A program made the translations under genes and the position numbers. Shown here one piece after another: positions 36,323-44,393 of a stretch of 64,000 nt of DNA; the first letter of the stretch is position 1, and every line of letters starts with the position of its first letter. The DNA lies in contig CAJTEA010000006.1 in assembly GCA_910575265.1 (NCBI GenBank), forward strand, positions 62,001-126,000. The letters are read 5' to 3'. This stretch comes from Oscillospiraceae bacterium (lineage in GTDB: Bacteria > Bacillota > Clostridia > Oscillospirales > Oscillospiraceae). Below the pieces are notes generated by a model. It was given only the letters and a program-made list of their open reading frames with translations, made no database searches and was not told the DNA's origin.

Positions 36323-36509
36323 TCAGCCCTCCGGCAGTTTATACAGGCGGTTGTCTTTCAGCAGTCGAAAGATCAACCGAACCAGTTTTCTGGCAGTTAA
36401 AGCAAGTGCGCGTTTGTGCTGGTGCTTGTTGACCTCCTTAAACTTGAGGTCGTAATAGCGCCGGAACTCGGAGTCGCATCTTCTCACGGAGTTGGCGGCT
36501 TCCAGCAGA
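36323..36509 (-). pseudogene. IS110-family transposase, C-terminal fragment
   Basis: About 62 residues: YLLEAANSVRRCDSEFRRYY, then NKHQHKRALALTARKLVRLI and FRLLKDNRLYKLPEG with stop. This is the end of the Transposase_20 domain of IS110 enzymes. The fragment begins exactly at the IS5 element border (36510/36511), and the upstream part is not found past its other end, so a deletion followed or accompanied insertion. Confidence 0.82.
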
Positions 36510-36511
36510 TA

Positions 36512-37317
36512 GGTAGTGTTCACATAAGTGGGATTGTGATATAATCAAAGAATGGAAATAAAGAAAGAGCAATACGAGCAAATCAAAGAGTGCTTTCCCA
36601 AACAGCGGAAACCAGCCAAAATCAGCAACCTGGACGTATTGAATGCAGTGCTATACGTAGTGGAAAATGGGTGCAAATGGAGGAGCTTGCCCAAAGAATA
36701 CGGAGATTGGCATGTGATCTATGTTCGGATAAACCGCTGGGCGAAAAAAGGCGTTTTGGAACGAGTATTTCTGCGGTTGCAGCAACTGGGAATCATTCAA
36801 ATCCAAGTAAATGTGATAAGTTTGGATTCCACCTGCATAAAGGTTCATCCGGATGGAATGGGCGCTTTGAAAAAAACGGGACGCAATCCATCGGAAGAAC
36901 ACGGGGTGGATGGAACACCAAACTTCATATGGTCGCCGCATCTGATCGGGATGGGGTAATCTTTTCGTTGTCTGCGGGAAACTGTGGCGACGGTCCAGAA
37001 GGTCGTGCTCTTTTGCGGCAGCTCGGTCCAACAAACCATCCGGTTTATCTTCTGATGGACCGGGCCTATGAAGGGGATGAAACCAGGGCTCTGGCCGTGA
37101 AACTTGGCTACACACCTGTTGTTCCGCCCAAAAGCAATCGCAAAGATCCTTGGGACTACGATAAGGAATTGTACAAACAGCGTAATCAGGTTGAGAGACT
37201 TTTTCGCCGCATCAAGCGTTTTCGCCGTATTTTTACCCGCTATGACAAGATTGATGTTATCTTTTTGACTTTTGTCTATTTTGCACTTATTGTTGATGCC
37301 CTTATGTGAACACTACC
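36512..37317 (+). mobile_element. IS5-family insertion sequence (about 806 bp)
   Basis: Perfect 17-base terminal inverted repeats beginning GGTAGTGTTCACATAAG (left 36512-36528; right complement 37301-37317). A TA dinucleotide is present on both sides (36510-36511 and 37318-37319), matching a 2-base target duplication. It contains one transposase split over two frames. It is inserted in an IS110 transposase gene. Confidence 0.92.
36552..37309 (+). CDS. IS5-family (IS427-like) transposase with programmed -1 frameshift
   Basis: OrfA (36552-36959) carries the N-terminal part, ISNLDVLNAVLYVVENGCKW and first catalytic Asp in ISLDSTCIKVHPDG. OrfB is in the -1 frame: IGRTRGGWNTKLHMVAASDR, second Asp in LLMDRAYEGDETR, Glu in RNQVERLFRRIKRFRR. 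The frames join at a run of seven A at 36870-36876, a normal slippery site, giving one protein of about 252 residues. The element therefore looks intact rather than broken. Confidence 0.88.
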
Positions 37318-37604
37318 TAGTTTGAAGTTAGACTTTGTGGACTGCTCATTATGTTTCACAGAAAATACACAACACTAAAGCACACATACTTACTACATTG
37401 GATTGTGCTTATCCGGGTGCTCTTCCTCTCAGGCTGGAACTGATATCCGTGGTGTCCCACGACTATACTTTAATGCCTTTGTTGACTTAGGAGTTTCCGG
37501 GATAATTCACTGAGCCGGATTTGCAGCGGACGAGTGACAGACACTGCTGAAAATAAAAATCGATTTTGACCGCTTATTGCAACTTGCGTTGACAAAAAAG
37601 ATGC

Positions 37605-37642
37605 ATGCGAAAATCCCGCACTTTGGTGCGGGATTTTCGCAT
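37605..37642. terminator. Perfect 17-bp hairpin
   Basis: ATGCGAAAATCCCGCAC / GTGCGGGATTTTCGCAT with a 4-base loop. On the minus strand it is followed by GCATCTTTTTT, so it could end minus transcription. The surroundings, 37320-37800, show no convincing gene. Confidence 0.5.
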
Positions 37643-37802
37643 ATAAAATCATAAATCCAAAGCAATCAAGAACAATTTTCTCACATTCAAAAATTGGGGA
37701 GCGTAAAATAAAAATAACGAACCGAAGATGCGAATGCGCCGGATCTGGGAGTTTCTGGGGATACGCATGACTCGAACGCTCCAGCACTCAAAACAACGAA
37801 AA

Positions 37803-37852
37803 GGCCGTCCACAGCCTGCCAGTTTTAAGGCAGGCCAGTGGACGGCTTTTTT
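37803..37852 (+). terminator. Strong plus-strand terminator
   Basis: Two-part stem GCCGTCCAC...CCTGCC / GGCAGG...GTGGACGGC followed by TTTTTTCG. No intact plus-strand gene lies right upstream, so it may be left over from lost DNA. Confidence 0.75.
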
Positions 37853-37977
37853 CGTTCCCACTATTCACATTGGTGATTATGCTTGCTTTGTCTATCAATC
37901 ATTGTTGGTTATGGTGATAGCTTTCTCTATGCTTTCCAAGTATACTTACTTCACAATCATGCAAAGGGGGAAGACCT

Positions 37978-38125
37978 ATGCCAGCCACAAAAAACCTCCG
38001 CAGAAAATGTTGAGCGCAACATTTTGCATAAAATCGACAGTGCGACCGTCCAGGGCAAGGGTAAGCTGTTCATCCGCAAGCTGACACCCACCTACATCCC
38101 TACCTGCCCCAAGACTGGTTACTAA
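37978..38125 (+). pseudogene. Small unidentified gene, probably frameshifted
   Basis: ATG at 37978 after GGGGGAAG gives MPATKNLRRKC then stop. In another frame AENVERNILHKIDSATVQGK and LFIRKLTPTYIPTCPKTGY lead to a stop at 38125, right before a terminator. The two parts read as one about 49-residue protein with a frameshift near 38008. I do not recognise it. Confidence 0.35.
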
Positions 38126-38132
38126 GCTGAAA

Positions 38133-38160
38133 AGAGGGACGGCCTCCGGGCCGTCCCTCT
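38133..38160. terminator. Bidirectional hairpin between small ORF and CBS gene
   Basis: AGAGGGACGGCC / GGCCGTCCCTCT, 12-bp perfect stem, 4-base loop. It sits between convergent genes. T-runs on both sides are weak. Confidence 0.6.
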
Positions 38161-38166
38161 CCTAAA

Positions 38167-38562
38167 TTATTGCTGCGCAAGATATGTAATCAGGTTTTTT
38201 CTGGTTAAAATTCCGCATAATACACCCCGGCTATCCACAATCGGAACAAAGTTCTGATTCAAAGCCGTCTCTACCGCTTGACCGCGGTCTGCGTCAATTT
38301 GCAGCGCGGGACAAAAATCTCTGCGTACAATGTCGCCAATCTTATATTGCTCCTGCGTTTTCAAATCAGTGGTATGAACAGCCAAAAGATGACGGAGAAA
38401 ATCGCCCTCGGTCACACTTCCAATGTATTGTTCCTTATCATTCAAAACGGGTATGGCCGTGTAGCCGTGAATCATAAAGCGTTCCAGCCCTTGCCGGACT
38501 GTGTTGTTTTCATGAAGAAATACTGTTGACACCTTTGGAATCATTAGTTTTGCTATATTCAT
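38167..38562 (-). CDS. CBS-domain pair protein
   Basis: 131 residues, two CBS motifs: MIPKVSTVFLHENNTVRQGL with YTAIPVLNDKEQYIGSVTEGD, then NFVPIVDSRGVLCGILTRKN. Such stand-alone proteins bind adenine nucleotides (ATP, AMP or c-di-AMP in relatives). The protein is close in type to YkuL/CbpB, but this is not proven. Intact in an otherwise decayed region. Convergent with a small broken gene. Confidence 0.88.
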   Translation of the reverse strand: MNIAKLMIPKVSTVFLHENNTVRQGLERFMIHGYTAIPVLNDKEQYIGSVTEGDFLRHLLAVHTTDLKTQEQYKIGDIVRRDFCPALQIDADRGQAVETALNQNFVPIVDSRGVLCGILTRKNLITYLAQQ

Positions 38563-38693
38563 TACTACGATGTTCCCCCTTAAAAACGGATGAGGTGATA
38601 CACATTGAACATAGAACTTGCTTTAACTGTCCTGCGCCGGGAGCAGCTGCTGGCCTGCTTCGCCCAGCATATCGGCATGATCGCCTGGGTGGT

Positions 38694-38849
38694 CTATGCC
38701 TGCCCCTGGAACTCCTTCAGGTGTTCCTCATACTCCCGCCGCTCCGCCTCAGTCGCCTCACGGACAGCGAACTTGCCGCAGTCGGGGCACTGTTCCGGCT
38801 GTCGGGTGCGGCTGAACAGAAAATGGCACGTATCACAAGCAAAAATCAT
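38694..38849 (-). CDS. Small zinc-ribbon protein
   Basis: 51 residues. Two CxxC knuckles: FACDTCHFLFS and EQCPDCGKFAVRE, 17 residues apart, then a charged helix with EAERREYEEHLKEFQGQA. Similar small Clostridial proteins are common; function unknown. Weak ribosome site GGTGAT 5 bases upstream. About 130 bases to the CBS gene show nothing certain. Confidence 0.75.
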   Translation of the reverse strand: MIFACDTCHFLFSRTRQPEQCPDCGKFAVREATEAERREYEEHLKEFQGQA

Positions 38850-38936
38850 TTTGATCACCGAGAAACAAGTATATCATATTCTCTCTGATTTGCAAGGAGG
38901 TTTACAATAGACAAAATAGAATGACTGAAACACCGG

Positions 38937-39107
38937 CATGGTTTCCTCCCGGCCATTTACAAGAGCATGTCCGGCTTTTTGCGGGAGGGCTACGAGGTCA
39001 AAATCTTCAACCTCCTGGACATGGAGAACAGCGACACCTGGAACTGCCTCAGCAAGATCGAGCGCGACAAGGAGCTGGTGCAGTCCATCGCCGAGGGCAT
39101 CAATTAG
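38937..39107 (+). pseudogene. VirD4-like coupling protein fragment
   Basis: Frame with GFLPAIYKSMSGFLREGYEV, KIFNLLDMENSDTWNCLSKI and ERDKELVQSIAEGIN, then stop. This resembles the part after Walker A in VirD4/TraG-type conjugation ATPases of integrative elements (relatives have similar REQGYKVKVFNLVDM...). No Walker motifs remain, so it is a fragment only. Confidence 0.6.
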
Positions 39108-39254
39108 AATGTTAATTACCTTCTCGGGTTCTTATGCTATAGTCAAGTACGTTTTTTGTAATCGGGCATCGTTTTCACCTCACCGCCTGTTATAGTCAAT
39201 ACATTAGGCATAGTCAATATTTTGATTATGGTAAAGTTATGATTGGTGAGGAAC

Positions 39255-39458
39255 ATGATAAGCTACCGTCCATTTTATGAAACACTGTTAAAGAAGGGCT
39301 TGGCGGAATATCACCTGATTTATAAAGAGGGTTTTTCCGCCAACATTTTGCACAGAATGAAGCACGGCCAGAATATTACGCTGAAAACACTTGATACGTT
39401 GTGCTTTATTTTGGACTGCGATATTCCGGACATCATCGAATATGTGAAAGAAAATTGA
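39255..39458 (+). CDS. Cro/XRE-type HTH protein
   Basis: 67 residues, MISYRPFYETLLKKGLAEYH, GFSANILHRMKHGQNITLKT, LDTLCFILDCDIPDIIEYVK. This is the HTH_26-like single-domain regulator form. The ATG at 39255 has GAGGAAC directly upstream. Typical of mobile element regulators; target unknown. Confidence 0.85.
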   Translation: MISYRPFYETLLKKGLAEYHLIYKEGFSANILHRMKHGQNITLKTLDTLCFILDCDIPDIIEYVKEN

Positions 39459-39647
39459 GGGCAGTTCGTCGGGGTTGCTCTCAATTATTTTATGCCCAGT
39501 GATGTGATGAACAAAAACGCGCAACTTTTCACAAATGAAAGCTATGGGCAAGAAGCAAAATCCTGCCCCAGGACGTGGGCGGAGAACAGGAGGGACGGCG
39601 CTGAGCGCACTGTCCCTCTGATGATTGCAAAAAAGGAGAGACCGACC

Positions 39648-39955
39648 ATGAAGGGAGAGCCCATGAGCCAGAAGCCCTCGTTCCCCCTGATGAAGCGGGG
39701 AGACATTCAGAGTCAAAAAGAAAAAAGTCATACTGAGGCGATTTATCCTGAAATCAGTCCGTCTGTCTCCGGGGAGACGGCGAAGGTGTTCGCCAACGCC
39801 ATCGAGCGGCTGTTTTACTCGGACAGCTTCCACGTCGGGAAAGCCGTCCTGCCCCGGGCCAACGTGCGCTCCCGGCTGTGGGACCTGGACGCTGTCATCC
39901 CCCAGAGCGTGGCGGTCATGCTGTGTTTACGTTTTTTTCACCAAAAACAGTGGTG
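39648..39955 (+). pseudogene. Possible replication-initiator (RepA/DUF6017-like) remnant
   Basis: Begins MKGEPMSQKPSFPLMKRGDI and later ETAKVFANAIERLFYSDSFH, VLPRANVRSRLWDLDAVIPQ. The second part resembles the C-terminal domain of ICE replication initiators by pattern only. It runs out at an apparent junction with IS110-like DNA near 39930. Low certainty. Confidence 0.3.
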
Positions 39956-40013
39956 ATTTTGTATTTGTTACTGTCAAAAAATTGTCCTTGACATTGGAAC
40001 CAGTCTAAAGGGA

Positions 40014-40220
40014 GGCGGTTCTATCCGCAAGGTCAAGACTGACAAGGCTGATGCGATGAAGATTGCCAAGTACGCTCTTGACAACTGGGTAGACCTGCGG
40101 GAATATACCCCTCCTACGCTGTGCGCACCCAGGGAAATTATGGTTACAGAGAGGACTCTCAACCCGTGGCGCCTGAACGCCTTGTATGATCTTTGCGCTC
40201 ATATCTACATTGCCGCTTAA
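40014..40220 (+). pseudogene. IS110-family transposase, N-terminal fragment
   Basis: GGSIRKVKTDKADAMKIAKY, ALDNWVDLREYTP is the RuvC-like DEDD part of IS110 enzymes, including the conserved KTDKADA. After EYTP similarity fades and the frame ends at 40220. Opposite orientation to the tail at 36323-36509. The 280 bases after it show no identifiable gene. Confidence 0.75.
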
Positions 40221-40559
40221 ACAAGGCTTTTTTAAGTAAGATAGGGTCGCGCATGAAGTGCGGCAACGGGGAAAATTTACGGGGACGGAGACTGACTGGC
40301 TGAGCGCGAACTTCTACTTTATAGCGGATGGGTCTATAAAAATATCGCCTATCGGAAAAGCGGATAGTTCTGCTCCGCTGGGATCGCTGTAGTGGCTATC
40401 TTCTGTGTAGCGCCGCGGTTGGGCATAGGCTAAGTCCGCGATCATAGAGAGTGGCCATTGGCCAGAAGTACATATATCCGCTCCAGGATTTACCATCCTG
40501 TTATCATTCGCTCTGGTGCATCAGAGAAAATGATAACAGGTACGAAGCTGGTTCGCCGG

Positions 40560-40818
40560 ATTCCCGCGAACCAATCCAATTGGCGGTTATTCCTGTGATA
40601 GCCAAACCATCTTCCACCGCTGCTCCAGGGCAGGTCTCACTATATTTTCCGCTGTGCCAGACAATCCACTCCCCGTATGAGTACAGAATGGCAGGACGGT
40701 CTTGCCCTTTTCGATAATACCTACTCCATAATTCTCGCCAGTACCTGAGAAATAGACTACCAGCACGCCATTGCTGGCTTCCCGTTCCTCTATGAGCGCT
40801 TCGCTGGGGGCGGCACCA
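40560..40818 (-). pseudogene. Flavodoxin pseudogene with internal deletion and frameshift
   Basis: The minus strand reads SNGVLVVYFSGTGENYGVGI (flavodoxin FMN-phosphate loop region), then jumps at once to KTVLPFCTHTGSGLSGTAEN, which belongs to the late part of a flavodoxin. A frameshift follows and CPGAAVEDGLAITG completes the usual C-terminal motif. About 100 central residues are missing. The gene cannot be functional. Confidence 0.75.
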
Positions 40819-40860
40819 ACTCAAGCCCTGCCCCTGAGAAATTTTGAAACAGGGTCTTGA
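40810..40860. repeat. IS110-type 3' flank copy 2
   Basis: CACCAACTCAAGCCCTGCCC and AGAAATTTTGAAA match the copy at 36241-36297 with a few differences. No transposase frame adjoins it. It ends about 35 bases before the promoter of the solute-binding protein gene. Confidence 0.5.
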
Positions 40861-40892
40861 AGAGAGGGGGCTTGTGTGATGTTCAGGGGTGG

Positions 40893-40921
40893 TTGCGAAA
40901 GCTGGAAGACCGTGGTATAAT
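40893..40921 (+). promoter_or_regulatory. Promoter of solute-binding protein/chemoreceptor pair
   Basis: TTGCGA (40893-40898), 17-base spacer, TATAAT (40916-40921), with TGG before the -10 (extended type). Leader of about 70 bases, with GAGAGGTG before the ATG. Confidence 0.7.
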
Positions 40922-40995
40922 CAATCTATCTGTACACAGAGGTATCCAAAGGACGCGCGTACAAAGCTACAAATCCACCAGAGAGGTGTGACGGT

Positions 40996-42231
40996 ATGAA
41001 AAAGGCATCTGTTTTTTTACTGGTATTCCTGGGGATTCTGCTGGGAGTGACCGCCTGTGAGAAACAATCATCCACCGTAAGCGAACCAACGCCGGCTAGG
41101 CAGACGGTGGAGCTCACTGTTTGGGGTGCGGAGGAGGATATACAGCTCCTTCAAGAACTGGTATCCTCCTTCCAGGCTCACTACGCCGCTGAGGCGGATG
41201 TTCGGATCACCTGTCAGCCCCAGAGCGAGTCCAACTGCAAAGATATCTTGCTGGGTGACTTGGAAGCGGGGGCGGATGTGTTTACCTTCGCGGACGACCA
41301 GGTTGCCGCCTTGGCCGCCGCCGGAGCGCTGGACCCCATTCCGGATGCCGCGTCCATCCAGGAAGCGAATCTTTCCGCGGCGGTTGAGGCCGCCAGCGTA
41401 GACGGAACACTGTACGCCTATCCCCTGACGGCGGATAACGGCTATTTCCTCTACTATAATAAGGCCTATTTCTCTGAGGAGGATGTCCAGAGTATGGACC
41501 GGATTTTGGAGGCGGCGGCGGCCGCTGAACGGCTGTTTGCTATGGACTGGTCCTCCGCTTGGTATGTCTACGCTTTCTTCGGCAACACTGGCCTGGAGGT
41601 GGGGCTGAATGACGACGGCCTGACCAACTACTGCACCTGGAACAGCACGGATGGGCCCATCACCGGTTTGGATGTGGCCCAGGCCATGCTGGACATTGCC
41701 GCCAGTCCCGCCTTTTCCAACCGAACGGATGAGGCGTTTCTGTCCGGTGTACGGGATGGTTCCGTAATCGCGGGGGTCAGCGGTGTGTGGAACGCGGTGG
41801 CCGTTCAGGAGGCCTGGGGAGAGAACGCCGGGGCGGTCAAGCTGCCGACTTATACCTGCCATGGCGGACAAGTGCAGATGGCCTCCTTCTCCGGCTGTAA
41901 GCTTATTGGCGTGAACGCCTACTCCAGGTATCCGGAATGGGCCGCGCGTCTGGCGGAGTGGCTTACCAGTGAGGAAAGCCAGCGCCTGCGCTTTGAGCGG
42001 CGGGGGCAAGGGCCATCCAACAGCGCCGCGGCCGCCTCCCCGGAGGTACAGCGGTCGGCGGCCATCGCGGCTCTGCTGGCCCAGTCGGAGTTTTCCCATA
42101 TTCAGCGGGTCGGAGGAAATATTTGGGACCCGGTAGCGGTATTCGCGTCCAGCATGGCCCAGGGAAATCCCTCCGGCGTGTCCCTCCAGACCCAGCTGGA
42201 CCGCATGGTGGAAGGAGTGACGGCACGATGA
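40996..42231 (+). CDS. Family 1 extracellular solute-binding lipoprotein
   Basis: 411 residues. Lipoprotein signal [21 protein letters not shown], with lipobox VTAC. The mature part has the family 1 (MalE-like) pattern: [59 protein letters not shown] and [20 protein letters not shown]. Ligand probably an oligosaccharide by family (inference). No permease or ATPase gene is nearby; instead the stop overlaps a chemoreceptor start (ATGA), suggesting it presents ligand to the receptor. Confidence 0.88.
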   Translation: MKKASVFLLVFLGILLGVTACEKQSSTVSEPTPARQTVELTVWGAEEDIQLLQELVSSFQAHYAAEADVRITCQPQSESNCKDILLGDLEAGADVFTFADDQVAALAAAGALDPIPDAASIQEANLSAAVEAASVDGTLYAYPLTADNGYFLYYNKAYFSEEDVQSMDRILEAAAAAERLFAMDWSSAWYVYAFFGNTGLEVGLNDDGLTNYCTWNSTDGPITGLDVAQAMLDIAASPAFSNRTDEAFLSGVRDGSVIAGVSGVWNAVAVQEAWGENAGAVKLPTYTCHGGQVQMASFSGCKLIGVNAYSRYPEWAARLAEWLTSEESQRLRFERRGQGPSNSAAAASPEVQRSAAIAALLAQSEFSHIQRVGGNIWDPVAVFASSMAQGNPSGVSLQTQLDRMVEGVTAR

Positions 42232-43844
42232 CAGCGGTTTTACAGGATAGTAAGCATACAAAAAGAAAACTTACCTTGCAGCGGCGCCTGATTCTGCCTG
42301 TGATTTTGCTGGGACTGGTGACGCTGCTGTCCAACCTCCTGGCGGTATTCAGCATCAACAATGTCCACTCCAACGCCGGCGTCATTGTGGATGAATATAT
42401 GGTCAGCGAGGCCCGACTGGAAGAAATCCGCCGCTCTGTGATGGATCTGCATTGTCTGGCCCTGTCCCATATTGTGGCGGCGGATCACAGCACCATGATC
42501 CGGCTGGTGCAGGAGATCAAGGCTGAGGAGGCCGTGCTGGATGAGCGGCTGGCCGCCTATGAGGTTTTCGCGGCGGCGGGCGACGCTTCGGTTTACCGCG
42601 GCCTGCTGGAGGACTATGAGGCTTTTAAGCGCGCGCTGGTGGGCTTGGCCTGCGCCAGCGCCGACAGCAAGACCCAAGAGGCTTACGCCATGGCCAACGG
42701 AGATGTAGCCGCCTGGAGCGCCGCCGTAGAGTCCGGGATCGACGCGCTCTCCGCCGCTGTCAGCTCCCAGGCGGAAGGGGCCAAAGACCATCTTTTCATG
42801 GTCTATGTTGTCTCGCTGATCATCAGCGCGGCTGTGCTGGCGATTGGTATTTTTCTGGTATGGGCGGCTTTGCGGATTATCCGAACCTACGTCATCGCGC
42901 CCATCCGGGACGCGATGGGCACCCTTCAGGACAGCTCAGAGCGGCTTGGCAACGTGGTCGGGGAGATTCGCGGCCGCACCGAAACCTCCAGCGTCAGTGC
43001 CCGAAAGCTCTCCGGCCTGACGGAACAGCTTTCCGCCGCCTTGGAGAAAATCTCCCAAAACACCGCCGCTATCACAGCCAGCGCCGCCAGCACCCAGGAT
43101 GACGCCGTACAGGTAGCGGACGCCTGCGCCGCCCTTGGCAGCTACTCCGTGGAGATGCGGGAGCGCTCGGAGGAGATGGAACAGTCCGCCCGGCAGGAGA
43201 TGGAAGTGGTACACAGCAGAACGGAAGAGATTATGGCTGTTCTTAATGAGGCCATAAAACAGAGCCAAAATGTGGATAAAATCAACATTTTGACTCAGGA
43301 TATCCTATCCATCTCTTCCTCCACGGACCTGATCGCCATCAACGCCTCTATTGAGGCGGCCCGGGCCGGAGCGGCGGGAAAGGGCTTTGCTGTAGTGGCT
43401 CAGGAGGTCCGCCGCTTGGCGGACGCCTGCGCGGAAGCTGCCAGTCATATCCAGGAGGTCAGCGGGAGCGTGACCGGAGCGGTGAAATACCTTTCCAGCA
43501 GCGCCCAGGAGCTGGCCGATTACCTGGGTCAGGCCGTTGAAACTCAGCTGGCCCGTTCGGTTCAATCGGGGCGGCAGTATCGGGAGGACGCCGCCTATGT
43601 TCAGCGCTCCATTGAAACCTTCAACCACCAGGCGGACGGTCTTCAGTCGGCCATGGAGGAGGTTGCCGACTCGATTGCCTCAATCTCAGGCGCGGTGAAC
43701 GGCGCGGTCGCCGATGTCACCGGCGTCGCGGGCAGTACCCGGATTCTGGTAGGCGACCTAGCCGGAATTGTAGGCGGAATGGATGAAAATCAGGAGATCG
43801 CGGGGAAGCTTCAGAAGCAGGTGGAGGTTTTCGCGAATCTTTAA
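42228..43844 (+). CDS. Methyl-accepting chemotaxis protein
   Basis: About 538 residues. Membrane helix at about 20-42, an external helical domain to about 187, second helix about 190-213 ([20 protein letters not shown]), a HAMP-like start ([13 protein letters not shown]), then a coiled coil. The signalling tip is [20 protein letters not shown] with [13 protein letters not shown]. The true ATG at 42228 overlaps the upstream stop. The longer frame from 42123 lies within the binding protein gene. No che or flagellar genes are in the window. Confidence 0.92.
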   Translation: MTAVLQDSKHTKRKLTLQRRLILPVILLGLVTLLSNLLAVFSINNVHSNAGVIVDEYMVSEARLEEIRRSVMDLHCLALSHIVAADHSTMIRLVQEIKAEEAVLDERLAAYEVFAAAGDASVYRGLLEDYEAFKRALVGLACASADSKTQEAYAMANGDVAAWSAAVESGIDALSAAVSSQAEGAKDHLFMVYVVSLIISAAVLAIGIFLVWAALRIIRTYVIAPIRDAMGTLQDSSERLGNVVGEIRGRTETSSVSARKLSGLTEQLSAALEKISQNTAAITASAASTQDDAVQVADACAALGSYSVEMRERSEEMEQSARQEMEVVHSRTEEIMAVLNEAIKQSQNVDKINILTQDILSISSSTDLIAINASIEAARAGAAGKGFAVVAQEVRRLADACAEAASHIQEVSGSVTGAVKYLSSSAQELADYLGQAVETQLARSVQSGRQYREDAAYVQRSIETFNHQADGLQSAMEEVADSIASISGAVNGAVADVTGVAGSTRILVGDLAGIVGGMDENQEIAGKLQKQVEVFANL

Positions 43845-43968
43845 GCGCCTGTTTTATATGTAATTCCAGGCGCAGAGTAAAATTTTGTGTAAGCGAAAAT
43901 CGACAAAGGCAAAGATGGTACTGAGGAAATAGCGCAAGCTGGTGGGCTGGAGCCTTTCCTGACCATAC

Positions 43969-44037
43969 GTCCCGGCGGACGGGGTGGTATGCGCGCCGCT
44001 GGCGGCGTGAATGTCGCCCTGTCCGCCGGGACATTTT
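43969..44037 (+). terminator. Terminator after chemoreceptor gene
   Basis: GTCCCGGCGGAC / GTCCGCCGGGAC, 12-bp perfect outer stem around a GC-rich inner hairpin, then ATTTTAAG. About 125 bases past the stop. Confidence 0.65.
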
Positions 44038-44048
44038 AAGGGGAGGGG

Positions 44049-44393
44049 TCAGCCGACGGCCCGGTCAGCGAATATGAGCTGCAGTTGATTGAGAACCATA
44101 TCCCAGCTCGGGCACCTGGCGTGCCAGCGTTTCACAATTCGCTGGGAGGCCAGGTAGAGCTTCCCGCGCAGGAAATCATCGTTGGTAAAGCTGGGCTTGT
44201 TGCTGGCGATTGTCAAACTCGGGTACATCGCTATATATCGGCTCAAGATACCCCGGAAGAACCTGGCGACATTGGTGTGGGATTCCTCCAGCTTTCCGTA
44301 AAACTCCTTGTGGGCGTCCTTGTTATGCTGGCTCTCTTTTTCGAGCGCCTCAATGCGGGGCAGGTAAGGACAGTTTTCCGGGCATTCGCTCAT
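44049..44393 (-). pseudogene. Chimera: XhlA-like phage protein head joined to IS256-like transposase tail
   Basis: 114-residue open frame. Residues 1-43 (MSECPENCPYLPRIEALEKE, HKEFYGKLEESHTNVA) match the start of phage hemolysin XhlA-type proteins; the usual C-terminal membrane helix is missing. The remainder (SFTNDDFLRGKLYLASQRIV, KRWHARCPSWDMVLNQLQLI, FADRAVG) resembles the end of IS256/mutator transposases. The gene starts with an ATGA overlap with the tail gene upstream, so it belonged to the phage tail operon before being cut. Confidence 0.65.

Noticed and set aside
37470-37861. Minus-strand open frames of 70-105 codons
   Set aside because: They run through hairpins, have no ribosome site or recognisable motif, and overlap each other.
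41068-42261. 397-codon frame on minus opposite the solute-binding protein
   Set aside because: Shadow frame with no domain; the plus strand has a lipoprotein signal and family motifs.
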